Positions 1 through 7,253 of a stretch of 11,155 bases of DNA are shown one piece after another. Position 1 is the first letter of the stretch; each line of letters begins with the position of its first letter. The position numbers and the translations under genes are program-made. The notes below the pieces were generated by a model. The model was not told where the DNA came from and searched no databases. It worked only from the letters and a program-made list of their open reading frames with translations. Source of the DNA: Butyrivibrio sp. GTDB lineage: Bacteria; Bacillota_A; Clostridia; Lachnospirales; Lachnospiraceae. Location of the stretch: assembly GCA_024690635.1 (NCBI GenBank), contig JAILOW010000066.1:1-11155 (forward strand), written 5' to 3'.

Positions 1-1100
1 CAGATCCCGAGAAGCTTCGTGAGTGTAAGTTCCACGTTGTTGCGGTGCCTACACCTGTTAACGACGATCATACACCGGATCTTTCACCTGTAGAGGGCGC
101 AAGCCATACACTTGGTAAATACCTTACAAAGGGCAGCGTTGTTGTATATGAGTCAACTGTATATCCCGGAGTTACCGAGGATATCTGCGTACCTATCCTT
201 GAGCAGGAGTCCGGACTTAAGTGCGGCGTTGATTTCAAAGTAGGCTATTCACCCGAGCGTATCAACCCCGGCGACAAGGTTCACAGACTTGATACTATAA
301 CAAAGATCGTATCCGGTATGGATGAGGAGACACTTGATACTGTTGCCAAGGTATACAGCCTGGTAGCTCTTGCAGGTGTTTACAAGGCTCAGTCCATCAA
401 GGTTGCCGAGGCTGCCAAGGTTATCGAGAACAGCCAGAGAGATATCAACATTGCTTTCATGAACGAGCTTTCAACGATCTTCCACAAGATGGGTATCGAT
501 ACAAAGAGCGTACTTGAGGCAGCAGGAACCAAGTGGAATTTCCTTAAGTTCTTCCCCGGACTTGTGGGCGGACACTGCATCGGCGTAGATCCTTACTACC
601 TTACCTACAAGGCTGAGGAGCTTGGATATCATTCACAGATCATCCTCTCCGGCAGACGTATCAATGATGACATGGGCAAGTATGTTGCCGAGTCCTGTGT
701 AAAGAACCTTATCGCAGGTGATATGAACGTTAGAAATGCCAAGGTTGCGATTCTTGGCTTTACCTTCAAGGAGAACTGCCCCGATACACGTAACACCAAG
801 GTTATTGATATCTACAACGAACTTGGCGAGTACGGAATCAAACCCGTCGTAGTAGATCCTCAGGCAGATTCTGATGAGGCAATGAGACTTTACGGAATCG
901 CCTTTGATAACATGGATGCTGTAAAAGACATGGATGCTGTTATCGTGGCTGTTGCTCATGAGGACTTCAAGAGCCTTAAGGCAGATGATATCGCAGGACT
1001 TTTCAATGCTGCAAACAAGACAAAAGTATTTATGGATCTTAAAGGAATCTATGACATGGATGACTTCAAGACTCCTGAATTCAACTACTGGAGACTGTAA
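1..1100 (+). CDS. tviB: UDP-N-acetylglucosamine/galactosamine 6-dehydrogenase (TviB/WbpA/WbpO family), 5'-truncated by window
   Basis: The reading frame is open from the first complete codon (position 3), so the gene begins upstream. 365 residues are visible, and roughly 60-70 N-terminal residues carrying the NAD-binding Rossmann glycine motif are missing. Family hallmarks seen are VPTPV just after the left edge, VVYESTVYPGVTE, GYSPERINPGD, the helix AEAAKVIENSQRDINIAFMNE, AGTKWNF, and the active-site segment GGHCIGVDPYYL, whose catalytic Cys codon is at 576-578. The C-terminal UDP-binding domain has GFTFKENCPDTRN. These enzymes oxidise the C6 hydroxyl of a UDP-N-acetylhexosamine to a carboxylate in two NAD-dependent steps. 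The spacing and wording of the motifs fit the TviB/WbpO type (UDP-HexNAc) better than UDP-glucose dehydrogenases. Its natural partner, a TviC/WbpP-type epimerase, lies about 6.6 kb downstream at 7706. The gene ends at a terminator (1139-1169), so it belongs to an upstream transcription unit. Exact substrate (GlcNAc or GalNAc) is inferred. Confidence 0.93.
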   Translation, partial: DPEKLRECKFHVVAVPTPVNDDHTPDLSPVEGASHTLGKYLTKGSVVVYESTVYPGVTEDICVPILEQESGLKCGVDFKVGYSPERINPGDKVHRLDTITKIVSGMDEETLDTVAKVYSLVALAGVYKAQSIKVAEAAKVIENSQRDINIAFMNELSTIFHKMGIDTKSVLEAAGTKWNFLKFFPGLVGGHCIGVDPYYLTYKAEELGYHSQIILSGRRINDDMGKYVAESCVKNLIAGDMNVRNAKVAILGFTFKENCPDTRNTKVIDIYNELGEYGIKPVVVDPQADSDEAMRLYGIAFDNMDAVKDMDAVIVAVAHEDFKSLKADDIAGLFNAANKTKVFMDLKGIYDMDDFKTPEFNYWRL

Positions 1101-1138
1101 TTTTTCAGGTAGTATCCTATATCGCGATTTAATAAAGA

Positions 1139-1169
1139 GCAGAAGGCCACGTGCCTTCTGCCTTTTTTT
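1139..1169 (+). terminator. Intrinsic terminator after the UDP-sugar dehydrogenase
   Basis: A perfect 9-bp stem GCAGAAGGC (1139-1147) pairs with GCCTTCTGC (1153-1161). It has a 5-nt loop and is followed by seven T residues (1163-1169). It lies 39 nt after the dehydrogenase stop codon and separates this gene from the transport operon. Confidence 0.92.
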
Positions 1170-1202
1170 GAAAAAAAATTTGAGCAAAATTAATATATTT
1201 TC

Positions 1203-1231
1203 TTGTGCATTTTTAATCACTCTGCTATACT
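1203..1231 (+). promoter_or_regulatory. Promoter of the DUF3798 transport operon (sigma-A type, extended -10)
   Basis: The -35 hexamer TTGTGC (1203-1208) and -10 hexamer TATACT (1226-1231) are separated by 17 nt, and TG precedes the -10 at 1223-1224 (extended -10). Transcription would start near 1238, giving a leader of about 50 nt. This is the best promoter match in the 188-nt gap between the dehydrogenase and the lipoprotein gene. Confidence 0.75.
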
Positions 1232-1242
1232 TTTTAAAAAGT
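1229..1242. promoter_or_regulatory. 14-bp perfect palindrome over the -10/start region, candidate operator
   Basis: ACTTTTTAAAAAGT is a perfect palindrome that overlaps the end of the -10 box and the predicted start site. A repressor bound here would block initiation. The A/T-rich content means it could also arise by chance, so an operator role is inference. Confidence 0.35.
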
Positions 1243-1249
1243 TAACACT

Positions 1250-1279
1250 TTAAACCGTAAAAGGTTAAATCGTAAAAGG
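1250..1279 (+). repeat. 15-bp tandem repeat in the 5' leader, ending in the Shine-Dalgarno sequence
   Basis: TTAAACCGTAAAAGG (1250-1264) is followed at once by TTAAATCGTAAAAGG (1265-1279), two copies differing at one base. The second copy runs into the ribosome binding site AAGGAGG (1276-1282), 6 nt before the lipoprotein ATG. The first copy therefore supplies a weaker Shine-Dalgarno-like AAAAGG about 25 nt upstream of the start. This may be a simple duplication, a protein-binding direct repeat, or a standby ribosome site. Confidence 0.7.
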
Positions 1280-1288
1280 AGGAAAAGT

Positions 1289-2593
1289 ATGAAAAAGAGA
1301 GTAGTTAGTATTCTGACTGCTGCGGTTATGATGTCTGCAATGGTAGCCGGATGCGGAAGCACAGGCGCTGCAACCATCGAGACAGTTGAAGAGACCGCAG
1401 AGGAAACTCAGGAAACTCAGGAAACTGAGGCTGCTGAAGAGACAGCAGAAGAGCCCGCAGCTGAGGCTGAAGAGGCAGAGGGCGATTACCACATCGGTAT
1501 CGTAACAGGATCCGTATCACAGTCTGAAGATGACAGACGTGGTGCAGAAGCATTCCAGGCAATGTATGGTGAGGACAGAGTTATCCTTGCTACATATCCC
1601 GATAACTTCACAGAAGAGCTGGAGACAACAATCCAGACTATCGTTAACCTTTCAGATGATGCTGATATGAAGGCAATCATCGTAAACCAGGCTATTCCCG
1701 GAACAACAGAAGCTTTCCGTCAGATCAAGGAGAGAAGACCTGACATTCTCTGTATCGCAGGTGAGTCACACGAGGATCTTCCTGAGATCGGAAGCGCTGC
1801 TGATCTTGTCTGCAACAACGACTTCGTTGCACGTGGATACCTGATCATCCGCACAGCTCACGAGCTTGGCTGTGACACATTCGTACACATTTCATTCCCT
1901 CGTCACCTTTCATATGAGACAATGAGCCGTCGTGTAGCTATCATGAAGGCTGCATGTGAGGAGTTCGGTATGGAGTTCGTTATGGAGTCCGCTCCCGATC
2001 CCACTACAGACGTAGGTGTTCCCGGTGCGCAGGCTTACATCGCTGAGCACGTTCCGGAGTGGGTTGAAAAGTACGGCCAGAACTCAGCTTACTTCTGTAC
2101 AAATGATGCTCACACAGAGCCCCTTCTTCGTGGACTTCTTGAGAACGGCGGATACTTCATCGAGGCTGACCTTCCTTCACCTCTTATGGGATATCCCGGA
2201 GCTCTCGGACTTGACCTTACAGAAGAGGCCGGTGACTTCCAGAAGATCCTTGCAAAGGTTGAGAGCGCAGTTGTAGAAAAAGGCGGCGCAGGCAGATTCG
2301 GAACATGGGCTTACTCATACGGCTACACTGTTTCAGCAGGTCTTGCACAGCACGCTATGAACGTTATCGATGGCAAGAGCGATCTTACAGATATTGATGA
2401 CATCTCAGCAGCATACGAGGTATTCTCACCCGGTGCTGAGTGGAACGGTTCAAACTACACCAACGCTGATACAGGCGTTAAGGCAGACAACACCTTCCTT
2501 ATCTACCAGGATACATACATCATGGGAGATCCCGGCAAGTACATGGGATCAACTCAGATCGAAGTTCCTGAGAAGTACTTCACAACAAAGTAA
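1289..2593 (+). CDS. DUF3798 family lipoprotein, probable substrate-binding protein of the downstream ABC transporter
   Basis: 434 residues. A lipoprotein signal peptide is plain: KKR at 2-4, a hydrophobic core, and the lipobox VAGC at 19-22, with lipidation expected at Cys22. Residues about 29-65 form a very acidic Glu/Ala/Thr linker, then the folded domain starts at about 67 (YHIGIVTGSVSQ). The domain carries features typical of DUF3798: DDRRGAEAF, ISFPRHLSYETM, PDPTTDVG, a TNDA segment, LPSPLMGYPGALG and GRFGTWAYSYGY. DUF3798 has been described as distantly similar to periplasmic ligand-binding families such as Bmp. Start choice rests on AAGGAGG at 1276-1282, 6 nt ahead. The gene leads an operon with an ATPase and two permeases, so the natural role is extracellular ligand capture for that importer. 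The ligand is unknown. The Bmp resemblance and the split-permease layout recall nucleoside importers, which is only an analogy. Confidence 0.88.
   Translation: MKKRVVSILTAAVMMSAMVAGCGSTGAATIETVEETAEETQETQETEAAEETAEEPAAEAEEAEGDYHIGIVTGSVSQSEDDRRGAEAFQAMYGEDRVILATYPDNFTEELETTIQTIVNLSDDADMKAIIVNQAIPGTTEAFRQIKERRPDILCIAGESHEDLPEIGSAADLVCNNDFVARGYLIIRTAHELGCDTFVHISFPRHLSYETMSRRVAIMKAACEEFGMEFVMESAPDPTTDVGVPGAQAYIAEHVPEWVEKYGQNSAYFCTNDAHTEPLLRGLLENGGYFIEADLPSPLMGYPGALGLDLTEEAGDFQKILAKVESAVVEKGGAGRFGTWAYSYGYTVSAGLAQHAMNVIDGKSDLTDIDDISAAYEVFSPGAEWNGSNYTNADTGVKADNTFLIYQDTYIMGDPGKYMGSTQIEVPEKYFTTK
1402..1428 (+). repeat. Three tandem 9-bp repeats in the acidic linker
   Basis: GGAAACTCA occurs at 1402-1410 and 1411-1419, and as GGAAACTGA at 1420-1428. 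The unit is a multiple of three, so copy-number change lengthens or shortens the linker (ETQ-ETQ-ETE) without breaking the frame. Confidence 0.8.
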
Positions 2594-2606
2594 TTCATAA
2601 TTATCC

Positions 2607-2638
2607 TGTGGGGAGATAACAAATCTCCCCACATTTTT
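2607..2638 (+). terminator. Hairpin with short T run between lipoprotein and ATPase genes (partial terminator or mRNA stabiliser)
   Basis: A perfect 11-bp stem (2607-2617 with 2623-2633, TGTGGGGAGAT/ATCTCCCCACA) has a 5-nt loop and five T residues at 2634-2638. It begins 13 nt after the lipoprotein stop codon and ends 19 nt before the ATPase start. No promoter is evident between hairpin and ATPase, so full termination would silence the transporter. The usual reading for this position in importer operons is partial termination or 3'-end protection, making more binding protein than ATPase and permease. Confidence 0.82.
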
Positions 2639-2657
2639 AGAGAAAGGCTTTATAAAG

Positions 2658-4244
2658 ATGGAAAAAGCACCTCTTCTTGAGATGAAAAACATAAAAAAGG
2701 ACTTCTTCGGAAATCAGGTTCTTTCAGATATCAACCTGACCCTTCATGAAGGAGAAGTTGTAGGACTGGTTGGAGAAAACGGTGCAGGCAAGTCCACACT
2801 GATGAAGATTTTGTTTGGGGCAGATGTAATTAGGGAGACAGGCGGTTACGGCGGAGATATTCTTATAAATTCTAAAAAGGTTGATTTCCAGTCACCTTTC
2901 GATGCGATCGAAGCGGGAATAGGAATGGTTCACCAGGAATTCTCGCTGATTCCCGGATTTTCGGCAACAGAAAACATCCTTCTTAACAGAGAGAGTAAGA
3001 GAAGGAGCGTATTATCAAAAGTGGTCAGCGACAGAATGGATATTCTGGACCGCAGTAAAATGGACAAAGACGCCGCAGATGCTATTCAGAAAATGGGCGT
3101 TAACATAGACCAGAACATGAAGATCAGCAACATGCCCGTAGGACACAGGCAGTTCACTGAGATTGCAAGAGAGCTGTCAAAAGAGCAGTTAAAGCTCCTT
3201 ATTCTCGATGAGCCCACAGCTGTTCTTACAGAGAAAGAGGCAGAGGCTCTCCTTGAATCCATAAGGGGAATGTCGGCTCGCGGTATTGCTGTTATCTTTA
3301 TTACCCACAGACTTAATGAGATCCTTGCAGTTTGCGACAAAGTAGTTACTATGAGAGACGGATATGTGGTAAACGAAAGCCCTGCCAAGGACACAACAGT
3401 AAAAGAGATCACACAGTGGATGGTTGGCCGCAGCATTTCTGCAGGACAGACAGATGCTTCTACAGAGAGCAGACAGATCAGCGACAAGACCATTCTTTCC
3501 GTTAAAAAGCTCTGGGTTGATATGCCCGGTGAAACAGTAAGAAACGTTGAGCTTGATGTAAAAGAAGGCGAGATCCTTGGAATCGGCGGACTTGCAGGAC
3601 AGGGTAAGCTGGGTATTCCCAACGGTATCATGGGCCTTTATCAGGCAGGCGGTGAGGTTGAATTTAAAGGAGAAAACATTCCTCTCAACAACCCCAGAAA
3701 GTGCCTTGATTCAAACTTTGCGTTTGTATCTGAGGACAGAAGGGGAGTGGGGCTTCTTCTTGATGAGTCCCTTGAGTGGAACATATCTTTCCCTGCCATG
3801 CAGGTACAGAACAAATATCTGAAGAACTACTTTGGCGGCCTTATTAAATGGCGTGATGAAGCGGCCATCAAGGAAGTTACAGACAAGTACATCGACGAAC
3901 TTAAGATAAAGTGCAGAGATTCCAAGCAGAAGGCCAAGGAGCTTTCCGGTGGTAACCAGCAGAAGGTGTGCCTTGCAAAAGCTTTTGCCCTTGAACCCAA
4001 GCTCCTTTTCGTAAGTGAGCCCACAAGAGGTATCGACGTTGGAGCCAAAGCACTGGTTCTGGATGCACTTAAAAAGTTCAACCGTGAAAATAAAGTCACC
4101 ATCGTAATGGTTTCTTCCGAGCTTGAGGAACTGAGGCAGACCTGTGACAGGATTGCAATAGTATCCGGAGGAAAGGTTGCGGGAATCCTTCCTGCAACGG
4201 AAGACAGCGAGAAATTCGGTGAACTTATGTTAAAGAACTGCTGA
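2658..4244 (+). CDS. Sugar/nucleoside-type ABC transporter ATP-binding protein, two NBDs in tandem (RbsA/MglA-like)
   Basis: 528 residues, the usual size for the two-domain carbohydrate-importer ATPases. NBD1 has Walker A GENGAGKST (39-47), Q-loop Gln93, Walker B LLILDEPT (180-187) and the switch His217. Its signature is MPVGHRQ (159-165), not LSGGQ or LSVGQQQ. NBD2 has a clean signature LSGGNQQK (429-436) and the family motif EPTRGIDVGAK (454-464). Its Walker A region is degenerate (GLAGQGKLG, 311-319), and the residue before the catalytic Glu is Ser453 instead of Asp. One composite site (NBD1 Walker motifs with NBD2 signature) therefore looks competent and the other dead. The start is supported by AGAAAGG at 2641-2647. 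The protein should energise import through the two permeases encoded next, with the DUF3798 lipoprotein as ligand receptor. Confidence 0.95.
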   Translation: MEKAPLLEMKNIKKDFFGNQVLSDINLTLHEGEVVGLVGENGAGKSTLMKILFGADVIRETGGYGGDILINSKKVDFQSPFDAIEAGIGMVHQEFSLIPGFSATENILLNRESKRRSVLSKVVSDRMDILDRSKMDKDAADAIQKMGVNIDQNMKISNMPVGHRQFTEIARELSKEQLKLLILDEPTAVLTEKEAEALLESIRGMSARGIAVIFITHRLNEILAVCDKVVTMRDGYVVNESPAKDTTVKEITQWMVGRSISAGQTDASTESRQISDKTILSVKKLWVDMPGETVRNVELDVKEGEILGIGGLAGQGKLGIPNGIMGLYQAGGEVEFKGENIPLNNPRKCLDSNFAFVSEDRRGVGLLLDESLEWNISFPAMQVQNKYLKNYFGGLIKWRDEAAIKEVTDKYIDELKIKCRDSKQKAKELSGGNQQKVCLAKAFALEPKLLFVSEPTRGIDVGAKALVLDALKKFNRENKVTIVMVSSELEELRQTCDRIAIVSGGKVAGILPATEDSEKFGELMLKNC

Positions 4245-4274
4245 CCTACAGCCGGCAAAAAGGAGTAAGAACTT

Positions 4275-5345
4275 ATGGACGAACAGACTCAGAGAGTTTC
4301 ACTAAAGGAGCGCGTTCAGGAATTTATAGAGAACTTTGGACTTCCCAGACTTATCATAACGGGATTCCTTATCCTTCTTCTGATCGTGGCGCCTTTCGTC
4401 GGAGCAGACCTTCCGACACAGATTTCAAATATCATTAACCGTTTCAGCTGGAATGGTATCCTGGTGCTGGCAATGGTACCTATGGTGCATTCCGGATGCG
4501 GACTGAACTTCGGTCTTCCTCTTGGTATCATTTCAGGACTTCTCGGTGCAACAATGTCCATCGAGCTTGGCTTTACCGGTCCCATCTCATTTGTGATGGC
4601 AGCTCTTTTGGCAACACCCTTTGCACTGGTATTCGGAACCGTCTACGGATGGCTTCTTAACAAGATCAAAGGCGGAGAGATGATGATCGCAACTTACGTT
4701 GGTTTCTCCTCCGTTTCACTTATGTGTATGATGTGGCTACTTCTTCCTTACCACAGCCCCAACATGGTATGGGGTATGGCAGGAAAGGGACTTCGTACAA
4801 CCATTTCCCTTGAGGGCTACTACACACAGGCACTTGCAAACATCCTTCAGATCAACATCGGCAATTTGTCAATTCCTACAGGATCAATCCTGTTCTTTGC
4901 ACTTCTTGCTTTTGCTATGTGGGCATTCCTTCATACCAAGACAGGAACTGCCATGACTGCTGTCGGATCAAACCCTGACTTTGCAAGATCTGCAGGTATC
5001 AACGTTGACAGGATCAGACTTATTTCAGTTGTTATGTCAACATGGCTTGCAGCCATCGGTATCCTTGTTTACGAGCAGGGCTTCGGATTTATCCAGCTCT
5101 ACATGGCACCCTTCTATATGGCTTTGCCTGCGGTTTCAGCCATCCTCATCGGTGGTGCTACCGTTAACAAGGCAACGATCACAAACGTTATCGTGGGAAC
5201 CATTCTCTTCCAGGGAATCGTTACCATGACACCTACTGTAATGAACAACATGATCCACCTTGATATGAGTGAGGTTATCAGGATCATCGTTTCAAACGGC
5301 ATGATTCTCTATGCACTTACCAGAAAGACGGAGGGAACAAAATGA
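4275..5345 (+). CDS. ABC transporter permease 1 (BPD_transp_2 / RbsC-like family)
   Basis: 356 residues with about nine or ten hydrophobic segments, the first at about 25-44, and a short charged cytoplasmic N-terminus. The ATPase-coupling loop typical of this family is visible at about 224-249 (TAMTAVGSNPDFARSAGI). It is followed by hydrophobic stretches and the ILIGGATVNKAT segment (290-301) that resembles the GG(A/T) motif of RbsC-like permeases. The ribosome binding site AAGGAG (4260-4265) is 9 nt before ATG, and the gene lies 30 nt after the ATPase stop. It overlaps the next permease by 4 nt (ATGA), which suggests coupled translation and a heterodimeric membrane pore. Having two non-identical permeases is typical of nucleoside-type importers of this class and less so of ribose-type ones, but substrate cannot be assigned. 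Confidence 0.92.
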   Translation: MDEQTQRVSLKERVQEFIENFGLPRLIITGFLILLLIVAPFVGADLPTQISNIINRFSWNGILVLAMVPMVHSGCGLNFGLPLGIISGLLGATMSIELGFTGPISFVMAALLATPFALVFGTVYGWLLNKIKGGEMMIATYVGFSSVSLMCMMWLLLPYHSPNMVWGMAGKGLRTTISLEGYYTQALANILQINIGNLSIPTGSILFFALLAFAMWAFLHTKTGTAMTAVGSNPDFARSAGINVDRIRLISVVMSTWLAAIGILVYEQGFGFIQLYMAPFYMALPAVSAILIGGATVNKATITNVIVGTILFQGIVTMTPTVMNNMIHLDMSEVIRIIVSNGMILYALTRKTEGTK

Positions 5346-6448
5346 ACAAGATAGATGTAAGAGATCTCCTCAGAAGATTCTCGGTTCCCCTTATGTTTGT
5401 GCTGATCTGTGCGGTTTGCGCACCTATATCGGGACTTTCGCCGAGCTACCTCATAAATGAGATTGTAACGAGAATGGGCAGAAATGCCTTCCTTATCCTG
5501 AGCCTTCTCATCCCCATAATGGCAGGTATGGGTCTTAACTTCAGTATGACCCTTGGAGCCATGGCAGGCGAGATCGGACTTATACTTGTATGTGACTGGC
5601 AGATCATAGGCATTCCCGGAATGATCCTTGCCATGATCATTTCAGTGCCTATTTCAGCTCTTCTTGGTCTTTTCTGCGGAAAAGTCCTCAACATGGCAAA
5701 GGGGCGTGAGATGATCACAAGTTACATCATCAGTTTTTTCATCAACGGTATTTACCAGCTTGTAGTTCTGTACATGATGGGACCTGTTATCCCCATCAAG
5801 CACACATCCATCAAGCTTCCCCGAGGCTACGGTATCAGAAACACGGTATCTCTTTTGTCAATGCGCCAAAAGCTTGACAACCTTATTCCTCTTAGCTTCG
5901 CAGGAATCAAGATCCCTGTTGCTACATTTATCGTGGTATTCATCCTCTGCATCGTTATCGTAAGATTCAGAAAGACCAAGCTTGGTCAGGACATGCGTGC
6001 GGTCGGACAGGATATGGAAGTTGCCAAGGATGCAGGTATTGACGTTGAGCGTACCAGAATCATTTCAATGATCCTTTCAACTGTATTTGCAGGTATCGGA
6101 ATGATCATTTACCTTCAGAACATGGGTAACATCGCTACCTACAGCTCACATTCACAGATCGGTATGTTCTGTATCGCAGCTCTTTTGGTAGGTGGAGCTT
6201 CTGTAGATAAGGCTTCTATCGGAAACGTATTCCTTGGAATAATCCTTTTCCACACCATGTTCATTGTGGCTCCCAAGGCAGGAACAGTTATCACCGGCGA
6301 CTCCATGATCGGCGAGTACTTCCGAGTATTCGTATCCTATGCGGTTATAACCGTTGCCCTTATCATGTATGAGACAAACAAGAGAAGGGTTAAGAGCAAG
6401 GAAGGACAGAAGCTTGCTCTTGAACAGGAGGTGTCCGATGAAAATTAA
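5342..6448 (+). CDS. ABC transporter permease 2 (BPD_transp_2 / RbsC-like family)
   Basis: 368 residues with about ten hydrophobic segments. Its arrangement parallels permease 1, including the coupling loop at about 215-240 (GQDMRAVGQDMEVAKDAGI) and LLVGGASVDKAS at 281-292. The two permeases are clearly related but diverged, as expected for paired subunits of one transporter. The start overlaps the previous stop in ATGA, with GGAGG at 5330-5334 placed 7 nt upstream. Compared with permease 1 it has a longer loop between membrane segments at about 150-190 and a charged C-terminal tail of about 24 residues (from about 345). The tail codons hold the ribosome binding site and start of the following small gene. 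Confidence 0.92.
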   Translation: MNKIDVRDLLRRFSVPLMFVLICAVCAPISGLSPSYLINEIVTRMGRNAFLILSLLIPIMAGMGLNFSMTLGAMAGEIGLILVCDWQIIGIPGMILAMIISVPISALLGLFCGKVLNMAKGREMITSYIISFFINGIYQLVVLYMMGPVIPIKHTSIKLPRGYGIRNTVSLLSMRQKLDNLIPLSFAGIKIPVATFIVVFILCIVIVRFRKTKLGQDMRAVGQDMEVAKDAGIDVERTRIISMILSTVFAGIGMIIYLQNMGNIATYSSHSQIGMFCIAALLVGGASVDKASIGNVFLGIILFHTMFIVAPKAGTVITGDSMIGEYFRVFVSYAVITVALIMYETNKRRVKSKEGQKLALEQEVSDEN

Positions 6449-6929
6449 GAAAAGAGATAAACTCACCTGGATCGTCAGGGGTGTGACACTTCTCATTGTG
6501 CTGGCTGTTGCGGCTCTTATGTTCATCATAGGAAGAGGCCACACAGTATACTTTGACAACAAGCTTCCGGAGAACGGAGGCGAGGGCATAGAAGTTCCCT
6601 ACAAGGTAGAAGTTATCGTCAAGGGAGACAAGGTGGCAAAGCTTAAAGAAGGCGAGCGTGGCATGGCAGAGACCATGGGACAGACCTTTGATATGCAGCT
6701 TGTAGTCACCAAGGAAAAGGGAGGAAACTCCAGCAGGGTAAATGTTTCACTTCCTATCCCCTATAACATGGACGGCGTTATCCTTAACCTTCCGGCAATG
6801 CTGGCAGGCAAAGGAGCCGACGTATACATGACAGAATTCATACCCACACCTTCCTCCGAGGAAACCGAGGACGAAGAGGTTGTAACCGATGAGACCGAAG
6901 GACTTATGGATTTCGGAGAAGACGGTTAA
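6438..6929 (+). CDS. Small single-pass membrane protein of unknown function, last gene of the transport operon (possibly DUF6672)
   Basis: 163 residues. The chosen ATG at 6438 has a perfect AGGAGG (6426-6431) 6 nt upstream and overlaps the permease 2 stop by 11 nt. An in-frame ATG at 6354 would extend it 28 residues into permease 2 coding sequence and lacks such a site. The protein has a basic N-terminus (KIKKRDK), one transmembrane segment (about 14-32), an outer domain of about 100 residues rich in beta-prone stretches (YKVEVIVKGDKV, FDMQLVVTKEKG), and an acidic Glu/Thr/Asp tail from about 139. No catalytic motif is evident. It could be an accessory subunit that holds or modulates the lipoprotein-permease complex, which is inference from position. 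I recall a family labelled DUF6672 next to such cassettes but cannot confirm the match. Confidence 0.85.
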   Translation: MKIKKRDKLTWIVRGVTLLIVLAVAALMFIIGRGHTVYFDNKLPENGGEGIEVPYKVEVIVKGDKVAKLKEGERGMAETMGQTFDMQLVVTKEKGGNSSRVNVSLPIPYNMDGVILNLPAMLAGKGADVYMTEFIPTPSSEETEDEEVVTDETEGLMDFGEDG

Positions 6930-6945
6930 CTGCATAAAACCACCC

Positions 6946-6987
6946 AAGCACCCAAAGCACCTAGCCCACCTAAGCCGGGTGCTTTTT
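6946..6987 (+). terminator. Intrinsic terminator of the transport operon with two alternative 5' stem arms
   Basis: GGGTGCTT/GGTGCTTT (6977-6985) followed by T residues to 6987 can pair with AAAGCACC (6954-6961, 8 bp) or with AAGCACCC (6946-6953, 8 bp). The two 5' arms are adjacent near-copies. The last T residues overlap the left end of the giant palindrome that begins at about 6985. Confidence 0.75.
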
Positions 6988-7253
6988 CTATGCAAACTTC
7001 TCCCTTCCCCTGCCCTCCGCCGCCGGTTTTTGCTCCGCCTGCCATATAGTCTTTCTTCTTTTTCCAGCGACAAAAAATTTGAATTATTCGTCGGGTCCCT
7101 CGCTGAAATCCATGGCATAAAAATATGCCTCTTTCGTCTCTACGGATCAAACTCCCCCGGCTCTCCTACGGTGAAACGCCGTCCTCCAAATTCTTACTGT
7201 TCTTTGAGAATTAGCGTCGGGCGCCATTTTCTAATGCTCCAAAAGCCGTTTCC
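6985..7253 (+). repeat. Left arm of the giant palindrome
   Basis: About 269 nt. It is pyrimidine-rich near its outer end (6998-7062) and contains the 34-nt block at 7013-7046 that is perfectly mirrored in the right arm. Its inner end carries AGCCGTTTCC (7244-7253), the last block before the apex. Confidence 0.85.

Noticed and set aside
633..1220. Long minus-strand open frame opposite the dehydrogenase end, and similar minus-strand frames at 3086-3631 and 9321-9881.
   Set aside because: They are antisense shadows of strongly recognised + strand genes, without ribosome binding sites or family motifs.
1101..1288. Possible riboswitch in the leader of the transport operon.
   Set aside because: The predicted leader is only about 50 nt and A/T-rich, with no recognisable aptamer and no terminator between start site and ATG.
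6354..6437. Upstream ATG at 6354 as the start of the small membrane protein.
   Set aside because: It would overlap permease 2 by 95 nt without a ribosome binding site. The ATG at 6438 has AGGAGG at ideal spacing and gives a proper basic-then-hydrophobic N-terminus.
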